The translations under genes and the position numbers were made by a program. From Actinoplanes sp. N902-109 (GTDB lineage Bacteria; Actinomycetota; Actinomycetes; Mycobacteriales; Micromonosporaceae), in contig NC_021191.1 in assembly GCF_000389965.1 (NCBI RefSeq), forward strand, positions 7,689,501 through 7,753,500: a DNA stretch of 64,000 nt, in the 5' to 3' direction. Each line of letters starts with the position of its first letter. Position 1 is the stretch's first letter. Positions 25,142 through 33,279 of this stretch are shown piece by piece. The notes under the pieces were generated by a model. The model was not told the DNA's origin and made no database searches. It saw nothing but the letters and a program-made list of their open reading frames with translations.

Positions 25142-26518
25142 TCAGGCGTAGTCGGCCCAGACCTCGCGCAACGGATCCCACTTCTGACCGATACCCTCTT
25201 TCCAGTACGCCAGCACGTAGCCGGCGACCGGAGTGGCGGCGTCATCCCACCAGATCCCGGCCACCGTGCGGCCCGAGACCTTATATGCGTACTCAACGTA
25301 GTTGCCGTTGCTGCGCCCCGACGGCGCGGGCCGCTGCGCGGTGGCGCCGACCCCGGGGGTGAGCTCACGGGCGTCGATGTTCTGCTTCTCGGTGGTGGCC
25401 CGGGCCTTGTCCCGTTCGGCGGTGCTCGAATACTCGACGAAGATCACGCTCATCGCGTCCATCTCGCAGCGGACCCGGGTCTTCTCGCCCTTGTTGAGCG
25501 TGGGGCCACCCTTGTCGCCGTTGCGTGAACAACTCGACAGCCGCGCCAGCCAGCCCTGCCCGATCGTGCTCAGACCGCCGGTGAACTTCGGCTGGTTGAT
25601 CGAGATCTGGTGCTGCTCGTAGGCACCGGCAGACGCACTCGGGGCGGCGCTGGGTGCGGGGGCCGCAACAGCCGGGGTGCCGTCGTCCGGGGCGGTGGCC
25701 CGGCCGAGGAACCATCCGCCCGTACCGAAGACAAGCAGACCCGCGACGAGGCCGGCCAGAGCCGGGATGAGGAAGCGGCCCTTGGGTTGCTTGGGGGTGG
25801 GCTCGATGCGCGGGCCGCTGTACCCGCCGAAGCGGTCGCCGCTGGTGGGGGCCAGACCGTACTGATCCGCCGGGGTGACACCGAAGCCGCCGGGGCCCCC
25901 GCTGACCGGGCCGCCGCTGATCGGGCCGCCGCTGATCGGGCCGCCGGTGATCGGGCCGCCGCTGACCGGGCTCCCGCTGACCGGGCCGGCGCTGATCGGG
26001 CCGCCGGTGATCGGGCTGGCGCTGATCGGGCTCCCGCCGATCGGGCCGGCGCTGATCGGGCTGGCGCTGATCGGGCCGCTGTTGCTCGCCGGCGGGCCGA
26101 AGCGGTCGGCGGTGCCGGTCACGGGCAGGCCGTACTGGTCGACTTCGCCGGCTCCCGCGCCCGAGGTGGGGTACGCGCCCGCTCCCGAGGTGGGGTAGCC
26201 GCCTGCTCCGGACGTCGGGTAGGTGCCCGCCCCGGAGGTGGGGTAGGTGCCCGCACCCGAGGTCGGCGTGTTGTGGAAGGGGCCGTAGGCGGGGGCTTGC
26301 TCCTCGGCCGGTCGCGGCTGATTCAGCGGGATCGGCGCCGTCGCGGCCTCGCCCGGAGTGCCATATCCCTGGTCCGCACCGCTCACCGGACCCATCCCCT
26401 CGGTTGTGCTGTTGCCCTGCGCTGATTCGCTCGACCCGGCTCCCGGCGGCGGGCCCGCAGGGGTGCCCTCGGGGAGGGGGACACCACCGTGGCGAACACC
26501 GTGGGAGTTGTCTGTCAC
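25142..26518 (-). CDS. Single-pass membrane protein with repeat-rich cytoplasmic N-terminus
   Basis: 458 residues. About 1-240 is disordered: several copies of TSGAGTYP-type octads (about 85-125) and then some fifteen pentads on the theme G-P-I-S-(A/G) (about 145-215). One helix follows (about 245-268, FLIPALAGLVAGLLVFGTGGWFLG), then an Ala/Pro/Ser linker and a folded extracellular domain (about 305-458; KGEKTRVRCEMDAMSVIFVEYSS, VAGIWWDDAATPVAGYVLAYW). Only two Cys occur in the outer domain (LSSCSRNGD, RVRCEMD), a likely disulfide. No known family recognised; similar Pro-rich-tail membrane proteins are common in actinomycetes. Confidence 0.75.
   Translation of the reverse strand: MTDNSHGVRHGGVPLPEGTPAGPPPGAGSSESAQGNSTTEGMGPVSGADQGYGTPGEAATAPIPLNQPRPAEEQAPAYGPFHNTPTSGAGTYPTSGAGTYPTSGAGGYPTSGAGAYPTSGAGAGEVDQYGLPVTGTADRFGPPASNSGPISASPISAGPIGGSPISASPITGGPISAGPVSGSPVSGGPITGGPISGGPISGGPVSGGPGGFGVTPADQYGLAPTSGDRFGGYSGPRIEPTPKQPKGRFLIPALAGLVAGLLVFGTGGWFLGRATAPDDGTPAVAAPAPSAAPSASAGAYEQHQISINQPKFTGGLSTIGQGWLARLSSCSRNGDKGGPTLNKGEKTRVRCEMDAMSVIFVEYSSTAERDKARATTEKQNIDARELTPGVGATAQRPAPSGRSNGNYVEYAYKVSGRTVAGIWWDDAATPVAGYVLAYWKEGIGQKWDPLREVWADYA
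25888..26262. repeat. Coding tandem repeats (15-bp and 24-bp units) in the membrane-protein gene
   Basis: At 25888-26090 a 15-bp unit (GATCGGGCCGCCGCT and variants) repeats about 13 times and encodes GPIS(G/A). At 26150-26262 a longer unit encodes the TYPTSGAG octads. Both keep frame. Confidence 0.85.
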
Positions 26519-26720
26519 GACGTTGCAGATTACCAGCCGGTCACCAGGGACGAGGTCCCCGGAAGATCCACTGACGGCAATGGACCCGCAGCCCAGCGGG
26601 GCTACGGGTCCATCGTTATCCAGCTGTCACCGGGTCGCCGCACGCTCGGGCCGCCAGGCATCCTTCGCGGGTGGCTCGCCGGTGATCTCGCTCAATCGCC
26701 CGGCGTGCGCCGGGCTTGGG

Positions 26721-26810
26721 CTTGCCGGGCCTGGCGCTTGCCGGGCCTGGCGCTTGCCGGGCCTGGCGCTTGCCGGGCCTGGCGCTTGCCGGGCCTGGCG
26801 CTTGCCGGGT
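26721..26810. repeat. 16-bp tandem repeat, 5.6 copies, after the LPXTG gene
   Basis: CTTGCCGGGCCTGGCG repeats exactly every 16 bp from 26721 and ends 3 bases before the stop of the LPXTG-protein gene. Each unit is nearly self-complementary (GCCGGGCC/TGGC), so the RNA could fold into a ladder of hairpins acting as a terminator. Confidence 0.92.
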
Positions 26811-26812
26811 TG

Positions 26813-27724
26813 TCAGGCGCTGGCCTGCTCCGGGCGACGGCGGCGCGTCACCAGGATGAGGCCGACACCACCGGCAGCGATCGCAGCGCCCACACCGGCG
26901 ATACTGACGGCGTTCACCCCGGTGACCGGGAGACCGCCACCGCCGGAGGCCGTGCCGCCCGCCGTACCACCGGAGTTCGTGCCACCCGTGGTGCCGCCGT
27001 TCGAACCGCCGTTGTTGGAGCCGCCGTTCGTGCCACCGTTGTTGGTGCCGCCGTTGGAGCCACCGTTGTTGGTGCCGCCGTTACCGCCTCCGGCGGGCGG
27101 GGTGGTCGGGTCGCCGGGGTTGCTGCCGCCACCACCGGGAGCGTCGCCACCCCCGCCCCCGTTCGACGGAGGCGTGGAGCCGCCGCCGTCGCCACCGCCC
27201 GTGGGCGGCGGGGTGTTGCCACCACCGTCGCTCGGCGGCGGGGTGTCACCACCACCGTTGTCGCCACCGCCGCCATTGTCGCCACCGCCGCCATTGTCGC
27301 CACCGCCGCCATTGTCGCCGCCGCCGTTGTCACCGCCGCCACCGTTGTCGCCGCCGCCGCTCGGGGGCGGGGTGTCGTCGCCACCGCCGCCGCCGTTGTC
27401 ACCGCCACCACCGCCACCGCTGGGCGGAGGGGTGTCGTCGCCGCCGCCACCGCTGGGGGGCGGGGTGTCGTCGCCACCGCCGGGCGGGGGCGGGGTGTCA
27501 TCACCGGGCGGGTCCTCGTCGGCCTTGGTGGCCGAGTCGTCGGCGGTGGTCGTCGCGGTGGTCTGCTCGTCGAGCACGACGACACCGCGGGTGTAGACCT
27601 GAGTGGTGGAAGCGGCGGCGGCAGAGGCCCCGGCAAGGGCCGCCACGCCCACTGCTCCGACCAAGAAGCCAAGCCGCGCAGCCACACGCACGCCACGACG
27701 GCGTGCAAGCTGATTGGTTCGCAT
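26813..27724 (-). CDS. LPXTG-anchored surface protein with Gly/Asn/Pro/Thr-rich stalk
   Basis: 303 residues. A signal peptide with a basic start (MRTNQLARRRGVRVAARLGF, cleavage near SAAAAS) is followed by about 40 residues of unique sequence (TTQVYTRGVVVLDEQTT). A stalk of DDTPPPSGGG and DNGGGG units, then NGG(T/S)NNGG units, follows. The sorting signal is LPVTG at 265-269, a hydrophobic helix and RRRR. A sortase should cleave at Thr and link it to peptidoglycan. A class F-like sortase is encoded at 40.6 kb. The ATG at 27722-27724 follows GGGGAGGA. The stalk leaves little room for an enzymatic domain, so a structural or spacer role is most likely. Confidence 0.9.
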   Translation of the reverse strand: MRTNQLARRRGVRVAARLGFLVGAVGVAALAGASAAAASTTQVYTRGVVVLDEQTTATTTADDSATKADEDPPGDDTPPPPGGGDDTPPPSGGGGDDTPPPSGGGGGGDNGGGGGDDTPPPSGGGDNGGGGDNGGGDNGGGGDNGGGGDNGGGGDNGGGDTPPPSDGGGNTPPPTGGGDGGGSTPPSNGGGGGDAPGGGGSNPGDPTTPPAGGGNGGTNNGGSNGGTNNGGTNGGSNNGGSNGGTTGGTNSGGTAGGTASGGGGLPVTGVNAVSIAGVGAAIAAGGVGLILVTRRRRPEQASA

Positions 27725-28234
27725 GTTCCTCCCCGTACTTCCCACTGCTGGTGTCCTCGGCGGACATCGATCTCCGCAGTCCGGGTCAGCAGATTACCGG
27801 TACGGACGCGTTCGTTCCATCCACCGCTGACAATAGGCCTGATTTCGGGCGATCTTCGACCCGGAATAGCGCACACATCGTGATAGAGCCGCGACCGTAG
27901 GCCCCTATCCGCAGGGGAACTGGAGCCTCGTTGCCTGTTCGCGCGTGCCAGCAATGCCCGTTCGAGCCGATTAGCGAATGGAGTGGGCTGCTCGGCGTAC
28001 CGGCACTCGATATGCGGCGTCGGCGTCTACCGGTTGCGTCATTGCGCATCGGACGAGACGCCGATGGGTACCCCAGATATCGCCTGATCGGCCGCCGGAT
28101 CCACTTACCGGCTGTTCCGATTCACTTACCGATTGACGTACCTATTGTTTTGCGGTCCCATGCCGGCCGGTGCGCCGGAGTGCGGCCGGTCGGGCTCACT
28201 GGTCGGGCTCACTGGTCGGGCTCACTGGTCGGGC
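27725..28234. other. Spacer between the LPXTG gene and recX
   Basis: 510 bp without a supported gene. It should hold the LPXTG gene's promoter. It includes a less GC-rich patch (27790-27900) and a direct repeat of CACTTACCG around 28102-28130. No known riboswitch was recognised. It ends in the 13-bp array that overlaps the recX stop. Confidence 0.45.
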
Positions 28235-28240
28235 TCACTG
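28189..28240. repeat. 13-bp tandem repeat, 4 copies, overlapping the recX stop codon
   Basis: GTCGGGCTCACTG repeats exactly four times. The last copy includes the recX stop (TCA, 28235-28237), so the array begins in the coding end and continues into the spacer. Confidence 0.92.
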
Positions 28241-29137
28241 GTCGGCGAGGGCGTCGGGGTCGATCTGGTCGGCGAACTCGGCCGCTTCGGCGTCCCGATC
28301 TGCGAGGGCGTCCTTCACCGCGCGGATGGCTGTGCCCGCCGGATAGCCCTTGCGGGCCAGCATCCCGACAAGGCGCCGGAAGACCTGGTCCGGGGTGCCG
28401 TGCGCGGTTCGTAGCTTGCGGTCGACCAGGGCCCGGGCCGCAGCGGCCTCCGCGTCGTCGTCCACAGCCTCCAACGCCTCGGAAGCCACCTCGGCGTCGA
28501 CGCCACGCTGGCGCAGCTCGTTGGCCAGCGCCCGGCGGGCGAGACCACGACCGTGGTGCCGGCTGGACACCCAGGCCCGGGCGAAGGCGGCGTCATCGAT
28601 GATGCCGACCTCGTCGTACCGGTCGAGGACCTCGGCGATGGCCTCCTCGGAGATCTCCTTCTTGGCCAGTGCCTTGGCCAGCTCCGCCCGGGTGCGGGGG
28701 CGGATGGCAAGCTGGCGGATACAGATCTCGCGGGCGATCTCGGACTCTGAACGAGGCGTTGCATCCGCCTTGTCGCCCGCACCGCGGTCACCACCCCGGC
28801 CACGGCCGCGGCCGCTGTCGGGTGGCAGGAGGTCTTGAGGGCCTGGCGTGAGCCGGTAGCCGCCGCTGCCGGGGGCGGAAAGGGTGCCGCCGACCGCCGG
28901 GTGGTCGCCTGCGTCACCGGAGTAACCAGCCTGATCGGGATAGCCGGTGGCGGCCGGTGTCCGTTGGCTGCGGCGTCGCGAGTTGCCCGCGTTGCCGCGT
29001 GCGGAGCCGCCGCGCCGGGAGTCACCGTCGGCGAGGTCAGGGTCAGCGGGGTCAGGGTCAGCGGAGTCAGGGTCGGGGGTCCGAGGGGGAAGCGCATCCC
29101 AGCCGCGTCCCGAACGAGCACCGCGTCGTCCAGCCAT
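28235..29137 (-). CDS. recX: Regulatory protein RecX with long N-terminal extension
   Basis: Inhibits RecA by binding its filament. The RecX core is the last 170 residues: ICIRQLAIRPRTRAELAKALAKKEISEEAIAEVLDRYDEVGIIDDAAFARAWVSSRH, LARRALANELRQRGVD, and QVFRRLVGMLARKGYPAGTAIRAVKDAL near the end. Residues 1-125 are a disordered extension with an Asp/Pro repeat (TPDPDSADPDPADPDLADGD) and Gly/Arg runs. The ATG at 29135-29137 is the first reasonable start, although a downstream start cannot be excluded. It lies downstream of recA on the same strand, 468 bp away. Confidence 0.93.
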   Translation of the reverse strand: MAGRRGARSGRGWDALPPRTPDPDSADPDPADPDLADGDSRRGGSARGNAGNSRRRSQRTPAATGYPDQAGYSGDAGDHPAVGGTLSAPGSGGYRLTPGPQDLLPPDSGRGRGRGGDRGAGDKADATPRSESEIAREICIRQLAIRPRTRAELAKALAKKEISEEAIAEVLDRYDEVGIIDDAAFARAWVSSRHHGRGLARRALANELRQRGVDAEVASEALEAVDDDAEAAAARALVDRKLRTAHGTPDQVFRRLVGMLARKGYPAGTAIRAVKDALADRDAEAAEFADQIDPDALADQ

Positions 29138-29605
29138 GGTCAGCAGTCTCCTCCTGGAAGCGATTCGTCGGCGCGCTGGCGGCAACTGGTCGACCTGCCC
29201 GGCGACGAGTTGATCGTCTCCGGCGGGCACGCCACCGAACGGCCGAGCGCTGTCATCGGTGTAGTGCTGGCCGGACTTCGCGACCTGGTTCGAGGCGCGT
29301 TCGCGCGAGCTACCACCGGACGAGCGCAGGCCCTCCCCCAGCATGCCGAACGAGCAAGCACCTAGCCGAGTAAAGCGCCCGGGACGCACCGAAGAAGTCA
29401 GACGCCGGACGAGCACGTCGGGGCACGAACGACCAGCGCGGTCGGGCGAGTCGGCCCTGGCCGGGCGAGTCGGAGAGGCGAGGCGCTCGGGTCGGCGCAG
29501 CGCTCACGGGGAGCGGAGCGCCCCCGGGGGCAGGACCGCGGCCGGGGAGGGCTGCGGTCCTGCTGGCCCGGGAGGTGGCGTGGCGTGGTGGCTCGGAGGG
29601 TCGGA
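29138..29605. other. Spacer between recA and recX
   Basis: 468 bp, unusually long for a recA-recX pair. No gene, hairpin or SOS box was recognised in it; recX may therefore have its own promoter or depend on readthrough. Confidence 0.5.
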
Positions 29606-30652
29606 TCAGAAGTCGACCGGGGGGAGCTCCGGACCGCCGGCGGCGTCGCCGGTGGTCTGGCCGACGCCGAGCTTCTCCAGGATCTTCTTCTCGATCTCGG
29701 CGGCCACGTCGGGGTTTTCCTTGAGGAACTCGCGGGCCTTTTCCTTGCCCTGGCCGAGCTGATCGCCGTCGTAGGTGTACCAGGCGCCGGACTTGCGGAT
29801 GATGCTCTGCTCCACGCCGACGTCGATCAGCGAGCCCTCACGGGAGATGCCCTTGCCGTACATGATGTCGAACTCGGCCTGCTTGAACGGGGCCGCGACC
29901 TTGTTCTTGACGACCTTGACGCGGGTGCGGTTACCCACGACGTCGGTGCCGTCCTTGAGGCTCTCGATGCGGCGCACGTCGAGGCGCACCGAGGCGTAGA
30001 ACTTGAGCGCGCGGCCACCGGTCGTGGTCTCGGGCGAGCCGAACATGACGCCGATCTTCTCGCGGAGCTGGTTGATGAAGATGGCCGTCGTGCCGGAGTT
30101 GTTGAGAATGCCGGTGATCTTGCGCAGCGCCTGGCTCATGAGGCGGGCCTGCAGACCGACGTGGCTGTCACCCATCTCACCCTCGATCTCGGCGCGCGGC
30201 ACGAGGGCGGCGACCGAGTCGATGACGATGATGTCGAGCGCGCCGGAGCGGATCAGCATGTCCGCGATCTCGAGCGCCTGCTCACCGGTGTCGGGCTGGG
30301 ACACCAGCAGCGCGTCGGTGTCGACGCCGAGGGCCCGGGCGTACTCCGGGTCGAGCGCGTGCTCCGCGTCGATGAACGCCGCGATGCCGCCGTTGCGCTG
30401 GGCGTTGGCCACCGCGTGCAGGGCCACCGTCGTCTTACCGCTGGACTCCGGTCCGTAGACCTCGATGACGCGGCCGCGCGGCAGACCGCCGACGCCGAGC
30501 GCCACGTCGAGCGCGATGGAGCCGGTCGGGATGATGGCCGTCTGCACCACCGGCCGCTCACCCAGCCGCATCACCGAGCCCTTGCCGAACTGCTTGTCGA
30601 TCTGCGCCAGCGCGAGATCGAGCGCCTTGTCCCTGTCAGGTCCTGCCACCAT
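29606..30652 (-). CDS. recA: Recombinase RecA
   Basis: Strand-exchange ATPase and LexA coprotease. 348 residues, full length, no intein (unlike M. tuberculosis RecA). Walker A GPESSGKTT, Walker B IIVIDSVAALVP, the L1/L2 DNA loops (EGEMGDSHVGLQARLMSQALRK and INQLREKIGVMFGSPETTTGGRALKFYASVR) and an acidic C-terminus. The ATG at 30650-30652 follows AGGGG by 8 bases. SOS boxes lie 145-190 bp upstream, so it is a LexA target. DUF3046 lies upstream and recX downstream. Confidence 0.98.
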   Translation of the reverse strand: MVAGPDRDKALDLALAQIDKQFGKGSVMRLGERPVVQTAIIPTGSIALDVALGVGGLPRGRVIEVYGPESSGKTTVALHAVANAQRNGGIAAFIDAEHALDPEYARALGVDTDALLVSQPDTGEQALEIADMLIRSGALDIIVIDSVAALVPRAEIEGEMGDSHVGLQARLMSQALRKITGILNNSGTTAIFINQLREKIGVMFGSPETTTGGRALKFYASVRLDVRRIESLKDGTDVVGNRTRVKVVKNKVAAPFKQAEFDIMYGKGISREGSLIDVGVEQSIIRKSGAWYTYDGDQLGQGKEKAREFLKENPDVAAEIEKKILEKLGVGQTTGDAAGGPELPPVDF

Positions 30653-30764
30653 GTCCGCCACCCCTGTATTCGACTTCGCAGGCGTCTTCGCCGATGAGCT
30701 TCTGTTCACCACGCGGGTCACGCTAGACGGTGGGTCTGACAAAAACGGCCGGGCGGCCGCTAGC

Positions 30765-30793
30765 TGTGGATGACCACGCCGCGCTGTGGAGAA
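30765..30793 (-). promoter_or_regulatory. Two DnaA-box-like 9-mers upstream of recA
   Basis: The minus strand carries TCATCCACA (30765-30773), identical to the copies in front of nrdR, and TTCTCCACA (30785-30793). Suggestive only; there are just two copies. Confidence 0.3.
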
Positions 30794-30796
30794 TAG

Positions 30797-30812
30797 CCGA
30801 ACACTTGTACGA
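30797..30812 (-). promoter_or_regulatory. SOS box upstream of recA
   Basis: CCGAAC-ACTT-GTACGA has two mismatches to TCGAAC-N4-GTTCGA and uses the same GTACGA half-site as both boxes of the lexA operator. It lies 145 bp before the recA start. Confidence 0.8.
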
Positions 30813-30828
30813 CGATCGAGCGACACGC

Positions 30829-30844
30829 CAGAACAAACGTACGA
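30829..30844 (-). promoter_or_regulatory. Second, weaker SOS-box-like site upstream of recA
   Basis: CAGAAC-AAAC-GTACGA ends 9 bases before the DUF3046 stop. It resembles the weak element at 3242-3257 beside the lexA operator. Confidence 0.4.
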
Positions 30845-30852
30845 AAATCCTG

Positions 30853-31053
30853 TCAGCGCAGGCGAGCGGGCACCCGATCGGGGTACGTCGCCACCACAGC
30901 TCGCCAGACCGTAGCCGTATCAACACCTTGCGCAATGGCCTCGTCGATGGTCCGTCCACCGAGGTCGGTGAAGGCGTGATCGGCGGCGAAACTGCGCGCG
31001 TACGCAGAGCCGAATGCCTGCTCAAGGCGCTGCCAGAAGTCCGTCATCCGCAC
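30853..31053 (-). CDS. DUF3046 protein
   Basis: 66 residues, MRMTDFWQRLEQAFGSAYARSFAADHAFTDLGGRTIDEAIAQGVDTATVWRAVVATYPDRVPARLR in outline: a helical protein with the FW-x2-L and VWRAV signatures of DUF3046. It is found immediately upstream of recA across actinomycetes (Rv2738c in M. tuberculosis). The GTG at 31051-31053 matches the usual family start M-R-x-T-x-F; the ATG two codons later is the alternative. Function unknown. The recA SOS boxes lie between its 3' end and recA. Confidence 0.93.
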   Translation of the reverse strand: MRMTDFWQRLEQAFGSAYARSFAADHAFTDLGGRTIDEAIAQGVDTATVWRAVVATYPDRVPARLR

Positions 31054-31166
31054 CTTTCCACCCTACTCGCCGGCGCGCTGGGGCAGTCGGGCGAGCAGCG
31101 CGGACGACAGCTCGTCATGAGACAAGCGTCACTATGTCGATCGGGCGCTGCTCCGGTCGTACCGGA

Positions 31167-31829
31167 TCAGGAAAGGGCGGCGGCAGCGACCTTGAGATCG
31201 TCGACCAGGCCTTTGTAGGCAGCGTCCCGGTCGTCGGCCCGCAGCACTGCCGAGGGGTGGATGGTCGCGAGAGCCTGGGTCTCGGTCACCGGGAAATCCT
31301 CGGGGTGGTGCGCGGCAGCGGGCCACGGCATGAGCTGACCGCGCGAACGGGTCACCCGGAACGACGGACCGAGCAGGGCCTTGGCCGCGGTGGCGCCCAG
31401 CACGATGATCATGTCGGGCTTGAGCAGGGCGAACTCGGAGACCAGCCAGGGCCGGCACGCGGTGATGTGCGCGGGACCGGGGCTCTGATGGATGCGGCGC
31501 TTGCCGCGCAGCTCGAAACGGAAGTGCTTGACGGCATTGGTGATGTAGACGTCCGAAGCGTCGAGGCCGGCGTCGTCGACCGCGTCGCGCAGCAACCGGC
31601 CGGCCGGGCCGACGAACGGCAGACCCTGCTGGTCCTCGACGTCGCCGGGCTGCTCCCCCACGAAGACGATCCGCGCATCGGCGGCGCCACGCCCGAAGAC
31701 CGTCTGAGTGGCGTCGCGGTAGAGCTCGCAGCCTTCGCAGTGCGCCGCAGCCGCCTTGAGCTCGGCAAGCTCGTGCGCGTCCGGCGGGACGAATTGCTGC
31801 GCGCCGATGGGCGCCTCAGTGCTCGGCAT
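31167..31829 (-). CDS. UdgX-type uracil-DNA glycosylase
   Basis: Family 4-like uracil-DNA glycosylase. 220 residues: HCEGCELYRDATQTVFG (Cys31, Cys34), GEQPGD (58-63), PFVGPAGRLL, TNAVKHF, then KRRIHQ (110-115) and ACRPWL (Cys125). The KRRIH loop is diagnostic of UdgX: in the M. smegmatis enzyme the His (His114 here) stays covalently bound to the excised base site of uracil DNA. Only three Cys are present in the whole protein, so the fourth iron-sulfur ligand is not an obvious Cys. The ATG at 31827-31829 was chosen by family alignment. It lies near recA and may belong to the damage response, but no SOS box was seen. Confidence 0.92.
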   Translation of the reverse strand: MPSTEAPIGAQQFVPPDAHELAELKAAAAHCEGCELYRDATQTVFGRGAADARIVFVGEQPGDVEDQQGLPFVGPAGRLLRDAVDDAGLDASDVYITNAVKHFRFELRGKRRIHQSPGPAHITACRPWLVSEFALLKPDMIIVLGATAAKALLGPSFRVTRSRGQLMPWPAAAHHPEDFPVTETQALATIHPSAVLRADDRDAAYKGLVDDLKVAAAALS

Positions 31830-31886
31830 GGCACAGTTTCTACCCCCTTGCCTGGCATTCACGCCCGCCAGTGTCGCTCGAACGGG

Positions 31887-33242
31887 TCATCGGCCCGGCG
31901 GATCGACGGCGGCCGAGCCGGTGGCCCGGGCAACGGCGTCGGCGAGCGGCTCGATGTCGCGCTGGTCGAGCGGGCTCACCGTCATCCGGATGCCCGGCGG
32001 CGAGGTCGTCCGGAACATCGAACCCGGGGCCACCGCATATCCCGCGTCGCGCAGGGCGGTCACGGCCCGGGTCTCATCGGGTACGCGGACCCAGACGTTG
32101 ATGCCGGTGCTCGCGTGAGCTTCGACACCGCGCTCATGCAGGGCGTCCCGGAGCGCCTGCCGGCGTTGCTCGTAGCTGTGGACAGCCTGGGCGAACCGGT
32201 CCGTCAGCGGGTCCTCGCGCCAGAGCCGGAGCATGAGTCGCTGCATCACCGTGGAGACCCAGCCCGAACCGATGCGCAGCCGGCCGAGCACCCGGCCCAT
32301 GGTCGCCTCGTCGCCGGCCATGACAGCAACCCGCAGGTCCGGACCGAACGGTTTGGATGCCGAGCGGATGAAGGCCCAGGATGTAGCGGACCTGGTGAGG
32401 CTGTGCAGCGCGGTCTCAGACAGCTCGGCGGCGTGATCATCCTCGATGAGCAGCACCGCGGGATGCCGCGCCTGGATCGCGCGCAAGGCGGCGGCGCGGC
32501 GCTTGCTGATCGCCGCGCCTGTCGGATTCTGGGCGCGGACGGTGATGACCACGGCTCGTACGCCCGAGGCGAGCGCCGCCGACAGGCTGTCGGGAATCGG
32601 ACCCTCATCGTCAACATCGAACGGCACTGTGGACAGCCCCAGAGCCGCCGCGAGATCGAGCAGGTTGGCCCAGCCCGGATCCTCGACCGCCAGCGCGTCG
32701 CCGGGCTGCAGATGGGTCACGAACAGGCGTTCCATGGCGTCGAGGGCACCATTGGTCGCCGCGATGACCGCGTCGCCCATCGGGACACCGTCGGCCTCGA
32801 ACCGGGCATGCGCCACCTCGGCCAGCTCGGGGATCGCGCCCGGTGCGACGTACCCGAGAGGTGCTCCCACCTCGGCAGAGACCGCGCGTAAGTGTGGGCC
32901 GAGAGCCGGCAGCAGACGGACGTCCGGGGTGCCGGTGGAGAGGTCGAGCGTGCCCGGCGGGGCAGGCAGGCGCAGCGTCGACCGCGGCCCCGTCACGGCC
33001 GGGCGGGACCGCACGCGGGTGCCACGCCGACCGGCCGTCTCGATGACGCCACGGTGCCGCAGCTCCTGATAAGCCTTGGCCACGGTGGCCGGACTGACCC
33101 GCAACGTCTCCGCCAGCACACGGATCGGCGGCAGCGGATGACCCGAGCTCCAGTCACCCCTGCGGACCAGCGACTCCATGCTCGCCGAGATCTCAGCGGC
33201 GGTGGAGCCATCGACCTGATAATGTTCTGGCACGTTCCTCAT
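31887..33242 (-). CDS. MocR-family regulator (GntR helix-turn-helix fused to aminotransferase fold)
   Basis: 451 residues. The N-terminal winged helix (about 10-80; GHPLPPIRVLAETLRVSPATVAKAYQELRHRGVIET) is followed by a fold-type I PLP domain with NPTGAAIS, IEDDHAAEL and the PLP-lysine stretch SASKPFGPDLRVA. MocR regulators sense PLP or related vitamers and typically control a divergent gene, here 37 bp away and carrying a PNPOx-like domain. A perfect 12-bp palindrome (TGTACTAGTACA) lies in the gap. The start at 33242 gives MRNVPEHYQVDG. Confidence 0.93.
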   Translation of the reverse strand: MRNVPEHYQVDGSTAAEISASMESLVRRGDWSSGHPLPPIRVLAETLRVSPATVAKAYQELRHRGVIETAGRRGTRVRSRPAVTGPRSTLRLPAPPGTLDLSTGTPDVRLLPALGPHLRAVSAEVGAPLGYVAPGAIPELAEVAHARFEADGVPMGDAVIAATNGALDAMERLFVTHLQPGDALAVEDPGWANLLDLAAALGLSTVPFDVDDEGPIPDSLSAALASGVRAVVITVRAQNPTGAAISKRRAAALRAIQARHPAVLLIEDDHAAELSETALHSLTRSATSWAFIRSASKPFGPDLRVAVMAGDEATMGRVLGRLRIGSGWVSTVMQRLMLRLWREDPLTDRFAQAVHSYEQRRQALRDALHERGVEAHASTGINVWVRVPDETRAVTALRDAGYAVAPGSMFRTTSPPGIRMTVSPLDQRDIEPLADAVARATGSAAVDPPGR

Positions 33243-33244
33243 TT

Positions 33245-33256
33245 TGTACTAGTACA
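33245..33256. promoter_or_regulatory. 12-bp palindrome in the MocR / PNPOx-GNAT intergenic region
   Basis: TGTACTAGTACA is perfectly palindromic and lies 2 bp from the MocR start codon, inside a 37-bp divergent promoter region. Probable MocR operator. Confidence 0.6.
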
Positions 33257-33279
33257 GCTGTCTCGGCAAGGGGGATCTC

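Noticed and set aside
24964..25362. 132-codon plus-strand reading between rny and the membrane-protein gene
   Set aside because: It runs into the antisense of the membrane-protein gene, is Arg/Pro/Ser-rich and shows no domain or ribosome site.
29138..29605. Small gene or RNA in the recA-recX spacer
   Set aside because: Readings are short and Arg/Ser-rich, and no hairpin or promoter pattern stood out.
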